This document shows positions 44,828 through 52,860 of a stretch of 64,000 nt of DNA, one piece after another. The position numbers and the translations under genes were made by a program. The DNA comes from Acanthochromis polyacanthus (taxonomy: Eukaryota > Chordata > Actinopteri > Pomacentridae), in assembly GCF_021347895.1 (NCBI RefSeq), contig NC_067118.1:12279015-12343014 (forward strand), written 5' to 3'. The notes below the pieces were generated by a model. It made no database searches and was not told the DNA's origin. It saw nothing but the letters and a program-made list of their open reading frames with translations. The first letter of the stretch is position 1. Every line of letters starts with the position of its first letter.

Positions 44828-47800
44828 TTTGTGTTTTGCTCTTTGGACTACTGACTTGCCTTAACCTAATACTGCAAATAAAACAAGATAATTAATGAGT
44901 TGTTGTAAATTGTGCTATAATACATACTCATACTATACTATCTTTCTCATTTCATCAACAGCAAACAATGACAGACTTCATGACGAGAAAGACATCATAT
45001 ACACCATAGCAAGCAGCTGTCTTGACTGAGCGCATCCTCAAAATTATCGTCACTGACGAGGCCTCTGTCGATGGCTGAAGAGGAAGGCTTCACTACAATG
45101 ATCTTATTTGCTCTGTCAGTTCAAATCTTCTATTTCTGAATAAAGAGGCGGAAATTAAAAATGTGTTGATAATTTGTTTATTCGATTAATCGAGAGAAAA
45201 AAATCGACAGACTGATCGATTATTAAAATAATTTTTAGTTGCAGCCCTAGTTCAAGGCAGTACTTCCAAGCAAGCTTAATCCAACTGTGTGCCCCTCTTA
45301 CCTCTCTGAAATGCTTGAGGATGTCATTGATGATGATTTCCTGGGTCTCGTAGGGATGAACTCTGGTGAATGGGTACATGTTGATGACAGCATCTTCGAA
45401 GCGAACCAGAGGAAAGCCCAGGGTGCCTTTCAGAGCCTACAGTGAAGAAAAAATCCATCCATATAAAAAACATAAAAACAACACTTGTCATGACAGAGCA
45501 GCTGGAATTGAAAGAACCACACAGTAACATGACATTTCCATGATCATATATGGACAAAACTTGTGTGAAAACTTTCAGGTGCCAGAACTAAAATCGATTT
45601 AACAAACAACCTTTAATTAGTCCCGTTTCAAAATCATTGGTCCATTGCTCTTTTAATTACTTGATCCTCATCAGAATTCCAAAAAATGTGCAATGCTGTT
45701 GACTGTTATGGCTTTGCTAGCTGGGCAGTTATGTTATCTTTACATTCTTTACGTTCTCTTTATTAAGTGTCAGATCCAAGCTCGCTGTTTAGCCCTGCTT
45801 TCAGTTCTAATGCCATGCTAGCAGAATCATATCCTGACTCCAGTGCTGTACAAAAGAAACAGGTATGAGACCCATCTGAACACCTTATTCCCACAAATTT
45901 TCCCCAAAATGCTGAATTATTACTATGTAATGAAAACAACCCCACTCCACTGTTTTTCACCGCATTACTTTTTCTGTCTACCAGCATGTTGTTGCAACTG
46001 CAGATGTTCATCGTTGGTTATTGGAGTCAGGTGACATGCTGCTCTCTATCAAAACACGTATGTTGTAATGCTATTAATCAGCATTGTGTGGATATATTTA
46101 GCAAGGGCTTGGAAGTAACGGATGTTCATTTATATATAGAAGTTCTGCATTCTAGCTTTAAAAAGAGAGGTAAATTAAAGACCATACTAGGCTACCTTGA
46201 GGTCAGGAGGCAGCTTGTGAGAGGTGAAGACACTCAGTTTGACCTGAGGGAGGCTGATCTTCAAGTTCTCGAAGTAGTAACGTTTGGGAGGTGTTGCATC
46301 TTCGGTGGGCTTCTCATGGAGATTTTCATCTAACTTCTCCAGCTCTGTATTCATTACAAATATAACTTTTTATTTTTTTTATTTTTTTTACATTTAAAGC
46401 TCGTGTCCGGAGTTTCCGTTTGTTTTCAATTTATGTATCATTGTTTAACAAAGCTTAAATGTGTTAGTCTAGTTCGATACTATAATATAATGTTAGTATG
46501 ACGCGATATGAAAATTTATTCATGAGGTCCGCCTTCCTCTCATAGACCCCCATGTTATTCCAAAAAGCGCCGGTCGCTGCCACCAATCAAGTTCGAGCTT
46601 CAGCTTTGTCATGCTGTCAATCAACGGTTACGCGCACAGCAAGCAAGCCCATGCAGAGTTGGGCGAGCTACGCACTACGTAACCGCGCGCACATTTGTCT
46701 TGCTTGTGGAGGAGAGAGCATCAGGGATCAGCAACTTCCAGAAAAGTTACCAATCCCACGGCTTGTCAGGCCAAGAGACTGCAGGACGTTTTTTGGCTCG
46801 GGGTGCTCGCGTCGCTCGACGACCACGGCCTCCATAGCCCGCCTGACGGCTTCGTTTAGATGCCCGACCTCTGGAGGAAGATGTTGGGGCGTCTGGGACA
46901 TACTGTTCGTCAGAGGAGTCATGCAATTCTGAACTCTAGATAGAAATAAATAAACAATGTAACACATATACACGCGTAAATGCACTAAGTTTGATAAACA
47001 ACGTCATCGAGAGGGATACACGAGTGTAATCACATATTGAAACTTTACTCGTTCGTCCTAGCAGATTCATGTTATTTTGGTATTAGAACAAGTTAGACTC
47101 AATACAGAATTCTAACATAATTCCTTTATTATTTACTAAATGTAGAAGAGTGGAAAATAGCAAAACAGGCAAGATGCTGCAGCACTTCGGGCACTCCTCT
47201 CAGGTACTGCGCGTGCACAAATAAAGGGGCGAAATCAGAGGGAGGGTGGGACCAACAGTGTTTTGGGAGACGCTGCGATTCAAACTCCGGACACAAGCTT
47301 TAAGCAAACATTACCTGCTTTCTCTGGGCATCACACAAATAATAATGATGTTCAATTCACCACCCACCAGCATCTATCTGTCCATATCCAAAGAAGCTGA
47401 GCAGCTTCAGCAGCAACTTCTCCTCAATGATGACAGTGAAGTGTCGGGCTGTCACCATGAGGTGCTGTGGAAACATCATGGTCACCTTCATTGGTCACAT
47501 GTTTTGTGGTATCACATAGATGCAACAGAAATATCTATTTTCTGATGAAAATATAATATGATGAATTATCTGGTTCTCAGCATAAATCATCTGCATAGAA
47601 GTAATGTGTGACTTATTTACTTAAGTCTAATTTTCTACAGCATCAAGTGATTTAGTGTGACAGAGCAGCATGCAACACTCACTTTAAAGAGATCAGTGAG
47701 CATTAGGCTGCTAGGAACCTTGACTGAATTGATCTGCAGGGCTGGACCACTGTCGTTGACACTGCTGTCACTGGAAGCTGGAGTCACACACAGCATCACA

Positions 47801-48586
47801 GGCTGGGTGGTACCCAGCAGCTGGTTGTCCACCTGACAAACAACATGACAGATAAGCGTTAATACAGCACTGTCCACTTAATACTCCAGGACTTACAGCA
47901 CAGTACTGACTGGATATAATAGTTAATTTGCATTATTAACCAAAAATAAATAACAGAAAAAACAGGTCTAATTGAGCCCTGATCATATTGTATTTCCACA
48001 GGTGTACATATGGAATGCAACTATGTAGTACTATTACAAGTAGCACTAGCATAAATCTATTATTAAGTCATTTCCTAATTGCTGTATTTTGTAAATAGTT
48101 GTGAATGTGACTGTGGCGAATATATTTATGAACTAAAAGGATGTTTCTAATACTATTCTTCATTGGTTGGAATCCTTGCTGCATAACCAGAACACAGTGA
48201 TTTTCATTCCAAAAAACATCAAATATAGCATGCTCTTGGTATTAATCATTTCTTCTTGGTCATATTCAACAAACACTGTACATAGGCACATATACATTTT
48301 TCTCTGCTTCTTGCTTGCATTGCTGTATTATCATATGGAGCTCCTTGGGCTGCTTTTGGATGAAAGGGTGTGACACAAATACAGTTTGAATACAGTCTTG
48401 AATACTTGAATGTTGTCACAGCTGTGGTGAGCTTACCTGGACATTCTGAACGCTGAGCTCCAACACCTCGTTGGCAGCAGTACGGGTAAAGTGGACATCT
48501 ATACCAGACAACGTAGTGAAAACAAGCTCCTCAGGAACCTTGTTGACCAGAGACACACCCAGACCCTCCTCCAAGCTCACCAACAC
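27516..48586 (-). CDS. vps13d: VPS13D, C-terminal eleven exons (partial gene)
   Basis: Eleven exons joined in phase encode about 560 residues ending at the natural stop: 48437-48586, 47683-47832, 47368-47464, 46196-46344, 45302-45436, 43994-44161, 43655-43787, 32434-32629, 31511-31642, 31179-31419 and 27516-27647. Every intron starts GT and ends AG, and all phases agree. Diagnostic stretches are [50 protein letters not shown] and [19 protein letters not shown], which I recognise as VPS13D rather than VPS13A/B/C. VPS13D is a bridge-like lipid transfer protein at ER-mitochondria and peroxisome contacts, needed for mitochondrial shape and clearance. The part seen covers the ATG2-like C-terminal region and the final PH-like domain. 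The exons show no stop or frameshift, so the gene is probably functional. Its 5' part lies beyond the window. Confidence 0.95.
28712..29758 (+). pseudogene. Decayed Tc1-like transposon/transposase in a VPS13D intron
   Basis: A Tc1-type end, CAGTGGGGAAAAAATTTTTC, starts after TA at 28710-28711. Downstream, plus-strand frames read [30 protein letters not shown] at the site of the first catalytic Asp, [10 protein letters not shown] and [11 protein letters not shown] at the second Asp region. Both catalytic positions are substituted (Asn and Met for Asp) and many stops are present. The 3' end of the element is not recognisable. This is an old, dead copy in opposite orientation to the host gene. 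Confidence 0.65.
29760..31178. other. VPS13D intron, no recognised features
   Basis: The intron between the last two coding exons continues here. I see no repeat boundary or exon with splice sites. Several overlapping 60-105-codon frames on both strands have no recognisable motif. Confidence 0.4.
31179..31419 (-). CDS. vps13d: VPS13D exon (C-terminal PH-like domain)
   Basis: A 241-bp exon with acceptor CACACCAG and donor ATG|GTGAGC. It begins one base into a codon, as the first Phe codon is split with the previous exon. It reads [40 protein letters not shown] and ends HQKPM. This is the strand-rich PH-like module near the protein end. Confidence 0.95.
31511..31642 (-). CDS. vps13d: VPS13D exon
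   Basis: A 132-bp exon with acceptor TTGTGTGGCTCAG|GCTC and donor GAGTT|GTAAGT. It encodes [20 protein letters not shown], then [22 protein letters not shown] second AG eleven bases downstream would put the exon in the wrong frame, so the upstream acceptor is the correct one. Confidence 0.93.
31905..32160 (+). repeat. Dispersed teleost LINE-tail/SINE-like repeat
   Basis: Blocks appear in the familiar order: GGGCCTTTCTGTGTAAAATT, GTTCTCCCTGTGCCTGCATG, CTTCCTCACACAGTCCAA, TGTGTTAGCCCTGCAAC, and ATGTCAGCTGGGATAGGC. It is a fuller copy of the type at 54-172, located in the VPS13D intron between 31643 and 32433. Confidence 0.6.
32434..32629 (-). CDS. vps13d: VPS13D exon (ATG2-like C-terminal region)
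   Basis: A 196-bp exon with acceptor TTTCCCCTAG and donor CACAG|GTGGGT. It encodes [20 protein letters not shown], then [20 protein letters not shown] and [14 protein letters not shown]. These glycine-rich amphipathic helical repeats are the conserved VPS13/ATG2 C-terminal module that contacts lipid droplets or mitochondria in family members. Confidence 0.96.
32630..33558. other. VPS13D large intron, 3' part without recognised features
   Basis: No exon or repeat edge seen between the exon at 32434-32629 and the MITE at 33559. Confidence 0.4.
33559..33921. mobile_element. Tc1-type MITE
   Basis: The left end CACCATCGTTCAAAAGTTTG and the reversed right end CACTACCGTTCAAAAGTTTG are inverted repeats. 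TA is present on the left (33557-33558) and mutated to GA on the right. The 363-bp element is non-coding. Its 'GTTCAAAAGTTTGGGGTC' end is common in fish. Confidence 0.78.
34170..35033 (+). pseudogene. L1 ORF1p pseudogene
   Basis: The frame starting [20 protein letters not shown] at about 34179 runs, with internal stops, through [48 protein letters not shown] and [19 protein letters not shown]. The sequence 'M-D-R-R-x2-N-F-x-V-x2-L-KEG' is the start of the L1 ORF1 RNA-recognition domain after its coiled coil. At least five in-frame stops are visible. The protein is an RNA chaperone that coats LINE RNA; this copy is dead. Confidence 0.7.
35601..36633 (-). pseudogene. Tc1-like transposase pseudogene
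   Basis: From 36633 on the minus strand, [20 protein letters not shown] and [20 protein letters not shown] form the first helix-turn-helix, followed by [20 protein letters not shown] with its GRPR-like hook and second DNA-binding motif. After frame breaks, [15 protein letters not shown] carries the first Asp, a short segment near 35870-35895 in another frame the second (QQDNDPKH), and [14 protein letters not shown] the Glu. The three catalytic residues can be found but lie in separate frames, so no active enzyme can be made. The end reads KGASTQY. Confidence 0.85.
36723..37211 (-). pseudogene. Rex3 C-terminal region
   Basis: The frame reads [60 protein letters not shown] and [18 protein letters not shown], ending [12 protein letters not shown]. 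This is the conserved region downstream of RT in Rex3. It is shifted by one frame from the RT segment at about 37212-37218, so it is not translated with it. The domain itself is uninterrupted. Confidence 0.88.
37218..38240 (-). pseudogene. Rex3 reverse transcriptase domain with internal deletion
   Basis: Residues run from [20 protein letters not shown] through [20 protein letters not shown] and [46 protein letters not shown] (first catalytic Asp), [14 protein letters not shown] and [14 protein letters not shown] (the two active-site Asps). Between GITLL and RPIVEP about 15-20 residues usually present in this lineage are missing. The frame is closed upstream by a TAG at 38283-38285 and downstream by a frameshift. 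RT motifs survive but the copy is inactive. Confidence 0.87.
38286..39155 (-). pseudogene. Rex3 endonuclease second half and linker
   Basis: The 289-residue frame begins in the endonuclease with [20 protein letters not shown] and continues [20 protein letters not shown], then [14 protein letters not shown], where SDHH/TDHH is the endonuclease active-site His region. A linker rich in Arg and Lys follows to the TAG near 38283. It overlaps the preceding frame at 39122-39155, showing a one-base frameshift in the middle of the endonuclease. Confidence 0.85.
39122..39751 (-). pseudogene. Rex3 endonuclease first half
   Basis: The frame holds [60 protein letters not shown] and [17 protein letters not shown]. 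These are the apurinic-endonuclease-like start of RTE proteins (the WN(V/I)xS motif carries the first active-site Asn). It leaves frame after VLLGDL, inside the next conserved motif. Confidence 0.85.
40338..40618. other. L1 interior between insertions
   Basis: This is probably part of the interrupted L1, but no ORF2 motif is readable. It follows the right end of the Tc1 element. Confidence 0.35.
40621..40836. mobile_element. Tc1-type end fragment
   Basis: After TA at 40619-40620 comes CAGTGGGTACAATAAGTATT and, 180 bp on, AAATAAGTATTTGAACACCT. Both belong to the long terminal repeat of a known kind of fish Tc1 element. A transposase and an opposite end are missing, so it is a short remnant inside the L1. 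Confidence 0.6.
41040..41566 (+). mobile_element. TTAA-flanked non-autonomous DNA transposon (second family)
   Basis: The left end AGGCATTATGGAGGATGGTT and the reversed right end AGGCATTAGAGGAGATTTAA are imperfect inverted repeats. TTAA flanks both (41036-41039 and 41567-41570). The L1 endonuclease sequence is interrupted exactly here. The interior (41375-41470) has a short frame starting [14 protein letters not shown] that resembles a protein N terminus. It differs in sequence from the TTAA elements at 19839 and 46398. Confidence 0.65.
41640..41954 (+). pseudogene. L1 ORF2 endonuclease fragment
   Basis: The frame reads [60 protein letters not shown] is the active-site motif of the L1 endonuclease and the 'DLW...YSFFS..H' motif follows as usual. 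The frame stops before the SDH motif and RT is not in frame. Confidence 0.78.
42108..42395 (+). pseudogene. L1 ORF2 reverse transcriptase fragment
   Basis: [16 protein letters not shown] matches the L1 RT catalytic box, with Thr-Asp-Asp in place of the usual Ala-Asp-Asp. It follows the endonuclease fragment directly, so the first half of RT has been deleted. Only about 60 residues are recognisable. Confidence 0.6.
42590..42950. repeat. Dispersed 'CTCCGCC' repeat, copy B
   Basis: It matches 19441-19838 plus 20756-20830 without the TTAA element, including CAACATTACTCAAAA, TTAGATTATGGCAGTGAT, TGACAATCACACGATTG and CACTCTCTGAGTGCTTTTCT. It provides the empty-site counterpart of the TTAA insertion in copy A. 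Confidence 0.65.
42961..43654. other. VPS13D intron, no recognised features
   Basis: No exon or repeat edge found between the dispersed repeat and the exon at 43655. Confidence 0.4.
43655..43787 (-). CDS. vps13d: VPS13D exon
   Basis: A 133-bp exon with acceptor CTCTTTGTCAG and donor CATG|GTACAA. It encodes [20 protein letters not shown], then [20 protein letters not shown] and GLAH, ending in the first base of a Gly codon completed at 32629. It was recognised from the conserved sequence and phase, as it is too short to stand out as an open frame. Confidence 0.95.
43994..44161 (-). CDS. vps13d: VPS13D exon
   Basis: A 168-bp exon with acceptor TTCTCACTACAG and donor AAG|GTATGC, phase 0 on both sides. 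It encodes [40 protein letters not shown] and [16 protein letters not shown], the most strongly conserved block of the VPS13 C-terminal region. Confidence 0.97.
44162..45156. other. VPS13D intron with microsatellite
   Basis: Apart from the TG repeat at 44749-44824, nothing is recognised here. Confidence 0.4.
44749..44824. repeat. (TATG)n(TG)n microsatellite
   Basis: Three TATG units lead into about 30 uninterrupted TG units. It lies in a VPS13D intron. Confidence 0.95.
45157..45249. mobile_element. hAT-type terminal fragment
   Basis: Reversed, the sequence starts CTAGGGCTGCAACTAAAAAT and continues with an ATCGATCAG/TCGATT block, the end of a widespread hAT family. The other end was not found, so only a remnant is present. 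Confidence 0.5.
45302..45436 (-). CDS. vps13d: VPS13D exon
   Basis: A 135-bp exon with acceptor TCTTCACTGTAG and donor GAG|GTAAGA. It encodes [40 protein letters not shown] and KHFRE. All three positions of phase fit the neighbouring exons. Confidence 0.96.
45437..46195. other. VPS13D intron, no recognised features
   Basis: Nothing recognised in this intron. Confidence 0.45.
46196..46344 (-). CDS. vps13d: VPS13D exon
   Basis: A 149-bp exon with acceptor TAATGAATACAG and donor AAG|GTAGCC. It encodes [20 protein letters not shown] and [20 protein letters not shown], ending HKLPPDLK. Its acceptor lies only about 50 bp from the edge of the TTAA element in the upstream intron. Confidence 0.95.
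46398..47299 (-). mobile_element. TTAA-flanked non-autonomous DNA transposon, copy 2
   Basis: Same family as 19839-20751: ends AGCTCGTGTCCGGAGTTTCC and, reversed, AGCTTGTGTCCGGAGTTTGA, with TTAA at 46394-46397 and 47300-47303. It fills 902 of the 1023 bp of the VPS13D intron between the exons at 46196-46344 and 47368-47464. The orientation is the same relative to the window as copy 1. Confidence 0.82.
46747..46935 (-). pseudogene. N-terminal transposase-like remnant within TTAA element copy 2
   Basis: The same 62-codon frame as in copy 1, after the same TTTCTATCTAG acceptor: [20 protein letters not shown], a Gly/Arg tract, [15 protein letters not shown] and TAA. Compared with copy 1 it has a few amino-acid changes (for example Glu to Gln in DEE) but shares the stop. 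The shared stop shows that the family was already truncated before the two copies spread. Confidence 0.5.
47368..47464 (-). CDS. vps13d: VPS13D exon
   Basis: A 97-bp exon with acceptor ATGTTTCCACAG and donor GCTG|GTGGGT. It encodes [20 protein letters not shown] and [12 protein letters not shown] plus one base. It is short and is supported by conservation, splice sites and phase 1 matching the next exon. Confidence 0.93.
47683..47832 (-). CDS. vps13d: VPS13D exon
   Basis: A 150-bp, phase-0 exon with acceptor CATGTTGTTTGTCAG and donor AAA|GTGAGT. It encodes [20 protein letters not shown] and [20 protein letters not shown]. 'VDNQLxGxTQP' is strongly conserved in the VPS13 family. Confidence 0.96.
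48437..48586 (-). CDS. vps13d: VPS13D exon, most upstream one found
   Basis: A 150-bp, phase-0 exon with acceptor GTATTCATGTCCAG and donor CAG|GTAAGC. It encodes [40 protein letters not shown] and [10 protein letters not shown]. No further upstream VPS13D exon was recognised before the window end. Confidence 0.94.
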
Positions 48587-48897
48587 CTGGACATGAATAC
48601 AAAGTGTAGTGATAGGTGAAATTGCGTATTCTGACCAGCAGAGAGCAACAACATATGTTAAGTTACGTCCATGTAGTGTGAGGAAGAAGATGACCAACCG
48701 CGAATGCATGTATGTTTTTACTGAAAGCTGCTGAATAAAAGTTAAACTACTCAAACCCAGTTTCTTCATTACATTAGAAACAACACATGGTACCAGGAGT
48801 GGTCCGAAGTCCGCAGTGGTGAAAGTCATGGAAAGTGTGAAGCTGCCTCTCAGCGTAAGTTGGACTGGAAATGTGGACTGTGAGATTAAGACTTTAA

Positions 48898-49257
48898 GTG
48901 GCGGATCCATCCAACTATGTTGCTATAACCGGAGATCACTGGACTTCAGCTGGCAACCACAGCTATTTGGGGGTGACCAGACATTTTATTGATGGTGAGT
49001 GGAACCTCAACTCATTTGCACTGACCGTCATGAAAACAAAAACCAGGCACTTTGCTGCTAAATCCACCAAACAGTTCCTCAAGGTGGCAAATGACTGGGG
49101 AATTGAAAACAAGATATCCACCATTGATACAGACAGAGCAGCAAACATGCTGGCTGCTATCAGAGACCTTCCATACGAGCACATCGCCTGCAATGCTCAC
49201 TTTCTCCAGAGGACCATCACGGTCTGTTTCAATAGCAGCGAATTTTCGGTGTATTAG
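48898..49257 (+). pseudogene. hAT (ZBED-type) transposase fragment
   Basis: The frame reads YVAITGDHWTSAGNHSYLGV, TRHFIDGEWNLNSFALTVMK, and DWGIENKISTIDTDRAANML with ACNAHFLQRTI. The 'TxDxWTSxxNxxYLGVTxHxI' start and 'TDxAxNM...CxAHxLxxxI' motif are the first two catalytic blocks of hAT transposases. Here the first catalytic Asp is in TGDHWTS. The frame stops soon after, and the rest is shifted and lost at about 49500, where an L2/CR1 LINE begins. The ends of the element were not found. Confidence 0.72.
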
Positions 49258-49559
49258 CAAAGTACTTCAAGATTGTTGGCCATTTTAAACAAAGCCCTGC
49301 AAGTACCTCAGAACTTAATCAGCAACAAACAGCACTTGGAAAAAAGATCGATCAACTTATACAAGTTGACCGAAATGGAATTCAACATTCGCAATGATCT
49401 CACACCTCCTATGCAACTGAGAGGCTGTCCAGGCTATGCTGGACCAACAGAAGGTCATGCCAACAGAAGCTGAGTGGGGGAAACTGCAGAGGCTGGAGGT
49501 TCTGCTTGAACCATGCAGGTAAGGCCAAATAAACACCTGTCCATTTTATTGAAATAAAC

Positions 49560-50465
49560 TACCGTCACATCTCCAACATCATAGTCCAAACTCACCAACT
49601 GCCTGGGGGAAACGAAGGCGTGGATGAATGACAACTTTCTCCAGCTGAACAGCTCAAAAACAGAAGGTGTCCTCATTGGAACCCCACATCAACTCAAATC
49701 CTCTCCCCTCACTGTTTTCTCTTTTGCCGGCCATGACATTCCCCTTACATCCTCTGTAACAAACTTAAGGGTATGTTTCCACCCCCACCTGTCATTTGAC
49801 ACCCATGTTCAACACATCTGTAAAACCGCATTTTTTCATTTCAGAAATATTTCCAAACTCCGCCCCTTCCTCTCCCTCCCCGATGCTGAGAGGCTTGTCC
49901 ACGCCTTCGTTTCCTCCAGGCTGGACTACTGTAATGCACTCCTCATCGGGATTCCTGGCAGGAGCCTCCAGAGACTGCAGTACATCCAGAACTGTGCTGC
50001 CAGGATCCTGATGAGGGTGCGCAAATCCCGTCACATCACAGCGATCCTCCATAACCTCCACTGGCTTCCAGTTAGGTTCAGGATCGAATTTAAGATTTGT
50101 CCCCTGACCTATCACTGTGTCCATGGCAGCGTGCCAGTGTACCTTAAAGATCTGATCAGTCAACACAACCTGACCAGGCACCACCGCTCTTCCGACAGCC
50201 ACCAACTCCAGGTTCCAAGGTCCAAACTCCACTCCATGGGAGATAGGACCTTTCAGGCGGCTGCACCGCGACTGTGGAATGCCCTCCCCAACCACCTGAG
50301 GGCGCCAAAGTCGCTTGAAGTTTTTAAAAAACAGTTGAAGACTTTTATGTTTTTAAAAGCATTTTCTTAATGTGCTGTATTTTTATTGTTGATGTTTTTA
50401 TCTGTAGCACTTTGAGATTTGGTTTTCAAATGTAAAGTGCATTATAAATTAAACTTATTATTATT
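49560..50465 (+). mobile_element. 5'-truncated L2/CR1-group LINE
   Basis: A 3' fragment of a LINE. The coding end is at 49624-50370, then a short 3' UTR (TGTAGCACTTTGAGATTTGG, AAAGTGCATTATAAATTAAA) and a TTATTATTATT tail. Truncation at the 5' side is usual for LINE copies. Confidence 0.75.
49624..50370 (+). pseudogene. L2/CR1-group LINE reverse transcriptase C terminus
   Basis: The 248-residue open frame starts MNDNFLQLNSSKTEGVLIG and continues RNISKLRPFLSLPDAERLVH, AFVSSRLDYCNALLIGIPGR, RLQYIQNCAARILMRVRKSR, ITAILHNLHWLPVRFRIEFK and AAPRLWNALPNHLRAPKSLE. This is the thumb and post-RT region of L2/CR1-group proteins. The catalytic FADD box and everything upstream are missing, so the reading frame, though open, is a truncated pseudogene. 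Its intactness suggests a fairly recent copy. Confidence 0.8.
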
Positions 50466-50822
50466 ATTACCCTAAATATTCCACAGTTAACTGTCAGCTG
50501 TATTATAAGAAAGTGGAAGTGTGTGGAAACAACAACAACTCAGCCATCAACTGGAAGGCCATGTAAACTGACGGAGCGGGGTCAGCGGATGCTGAGGCGC
50601 ATAGTGTCAAGAGGTGGCCAAGTATTTTTGTCAAAACAGCCCAATTAAGAGCTAACTTTAGCAATTTGTTATTTCTAATTATTGCAAGAACATTCATGAG
50701 TATGCCATGAACAAAATTGAATCAAATATAGCACTCAAGTAGGGATATTTCTAAGCATTTATTAATGAAAGCATTACTAGAAGGTTTAGGTAGCAAAATT
50801 ACCAACAAGCCCTTAAACTCAT

Positions 50823-51121
50823 ACAACCACACAGGTCGTATGTAACGTGCCCCTGAATACGACCCATGAGAGCATATTTAGGTTAGCGCCCCTACGGGGG
50901 ACAGGAAGGCATTACGGGATTTAATTCACGAAACGGCTTTTCCCTCACTTTCGCAAGACGGGTTTAGGGTTATGGTTATGGTTAGGTCAAAGTTTGTTCA
51001 TGGTGACGTTTCAGCTGAGACACCGGAGTGTCGATATTTACTCAACCGCTAGAGGTCGCTTAACTTCAAAACGTAACACTCGGTCGTAATACGGGCATGT
51101 ACAGATGACCTATGTGGTCGT
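50823..51121. mobile_element. MITE with ACAACCACACAGGTC termini
   Basis: The left end ACAACCACACAGGTCGTATG and the reversed right end ACGACCACATAGGTCATCTG are inverted repeats, and each continues into GTAC-TGCCC. The 299-bp element is non-coding. I recognise the end as a frequent fish MITE; its superfamily is not clear from the flanks. Confidence 0.65.
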
Positions 51122-51405
51122 TTTTTCAAGGAGGACAGTCTCCAACATTACCCTATCTTTTGTTCGGTTAAAACACTTAAAATATCTTTACAAAGGGTTG
51201 CCGTCCCAATAGAATGTTTTTCACACCTTGATTCACAGTACTTTACTCTGTTCACAAATATTTTGTGTTACCTTTTTGAGTTGATATTAAAGACTGATAA
51301 TTTCTGGAAAGAAGAATGTCTTTAGCTATTTGGAAGATTTGGAAATCTGAAGTAGCACAAAAATAGCCAGGAAACCTCAGTTAGCAAAGAAAAAGTATTG
51401 AAATT

Positions 51406-51600
51406 CAGGTTTTGAAAAAAGAAGGCTATTCTACAAGACAAATTGCTCAGAAAGTTAAAGTCTCACAAAGTGGAGTTGCAAAAACATTAAAGAGATATGA
51501 AGAAGCAGGTTCACATGAAGACAGATTTCGTTCTGGTAGAAGCAGAGTCACGTCTAAAGCTGAAGATAAGTTCATCAGTGTCACCAGTCTTAAATCTACA
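51406..51600 (+). pseudogene. Tc1-like transposase N-terminal fragment
   Basis: The frame reads VLKKEGYSTRQIAQKVKVSQ, SGVAKTLKRYEEAGSHEDRF and RSGRSRVTSKAEDKFISVTS. This is the paired-like DNA-binding domain with the GRPR-type linker and the 'EDKxIxxxSL' start of the second motif. The sequence ends abruptly at about 51610, where the minus-strand L1 begins. No inverted repeats are seen. Confidence 0.72.
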
Positions 51601-51639
51601 ATAGAGGTTAAGCCCCTCTCCCTCCTGGAGTGAAAACTC

Positions 51640-52210
51640 TTCTCTGACCACGGTGACAAAAAGGAGTGATTCAAACAGATTGGTGTTTCTGCAGAGGTCT
51701 GAGGCAGGTGCAGGACCGCAATCAACACTTTGACAGAGTTTTTTAAGGTACAGCTTCGGCTTCTTAGGATCTTGGTATTGTCCAGTTTGGTTAAACAGCA
51801 GGGCCGGTAAGCAAGAGTTGGTTACTGAGCCACACTCCATGCACAACCACAAAGGGGTCTCATGGGCTGGGTTGCCTGGTGAGCCCTGCCGCCAAAACAT
51901 CAGGACCCTGGCATTGGCAGCTCAATAATAGTGCCTGAAGGATGGCAGATCTAGTCTTCCCTCTGATTTGGACTTGCGTAGGTGAATTTTGGAAATTTTA
52001 TGATTTTTATAATTCCAAACATGAGATAAAATTGTTAAGTCTAATTCCTTAAAGAATGCTGATGCAAGAAATAAAGGAAGATTTTGACAAAGGTAGAGGA
52101 ATCTGGGGAGAGAGACCATCTTTGATTGAATTTATACGGACAATCACACACAGCAGTAAGGTTTTCCATTTTCTCTATGCACTGTTTTAAATTTGACATA
52201 AATTCACTAA
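51640..52210 (-). pseudogene. L1 ORF2 C-terminal region remnants
   Basis: Minus-strand translations in broken frames give KDGLSPQIPLPLSKSSF, LTILSHVWNYKNHKISKI and HLRKSKSEGRLDLPSFRHYY. The last matches the L1 pattern 'GGL-LPxFxxYYxA' after the RT thumb. There are several stops. Confidence 0.6.
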
Positions 52211-52213
52211 AAT

Positions 52214-52860
52214 TCAGTTTAAGACAGATTTAGGGGTTTTAGGTATGGTCAGGCCGAGGTAACTAAGGTGATCCTGAACTATTTTGAATGGGGCGCTTTC
52301 TAGAAAGCCTTGTGTAGTTATCGGAAAGAGGCATGAATTCACTTTTTGTCCAGTTAATGGCGTAACCCGATAGTCTGCCAAAAAGGGTGATTGTGTCCAG
52401 GAGGCTGGGAACTGATTGCTCAGAGTTTTGCAAGTATAGTATGACATCATCTGCATACAAGCTAATAAGAGTATCCACTCCACCTGTTTTTAAGCCAGCA
52501 ATGTTTGGGTGACTTCTTATGCTATGAGCGAGAGGCTCGAGCGCAATTGCAAAGAGGGCCGGTGACAGGGGGCAGGCTTGCTGGACGGAGTGGTGAAGGG
52601 GGAATGGAGCTGATTTGTCGCCATTTATCAAAATAGAGCACACTGGGCTTGTATATATGAGTTTTACTCAGAATATGAATGAGTCACCAACTCCAAACCT
52701 ACGTAGTGTCTCAAACATATAGGGCCACTTACCTTTAGGAGGAGCCTTATACTGGAAAAGGAGAACCTGCTGGAATGAACCCTGTTTGATTGGGGTCAAT
52801 GACAGATGACAAATGTTTGTTTAGCTGGTTAGCCAGCAAGTTAGTAATGATTTTTCTGTA
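52214..52860 (-). pseudogene. L1 ORF2 reverse transcriptase, second part
   Basis: From 52860 downward: the start ITLQNVYRKIITNLLANQL, IDPNQTGFIPAG, then KSAPFPLHHSVQQACPLSPA (the Gly of QGCPLSP is Ala), GGVDTLISLYADDVILYLQN with the catalytic Asp pair, and FGRLSGYAINWTKSEFMPL. These are consecutive L1 RT blocks with stops between the first and second group and a short deletion around the first catalytic Asp. Confidence 0.8.
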
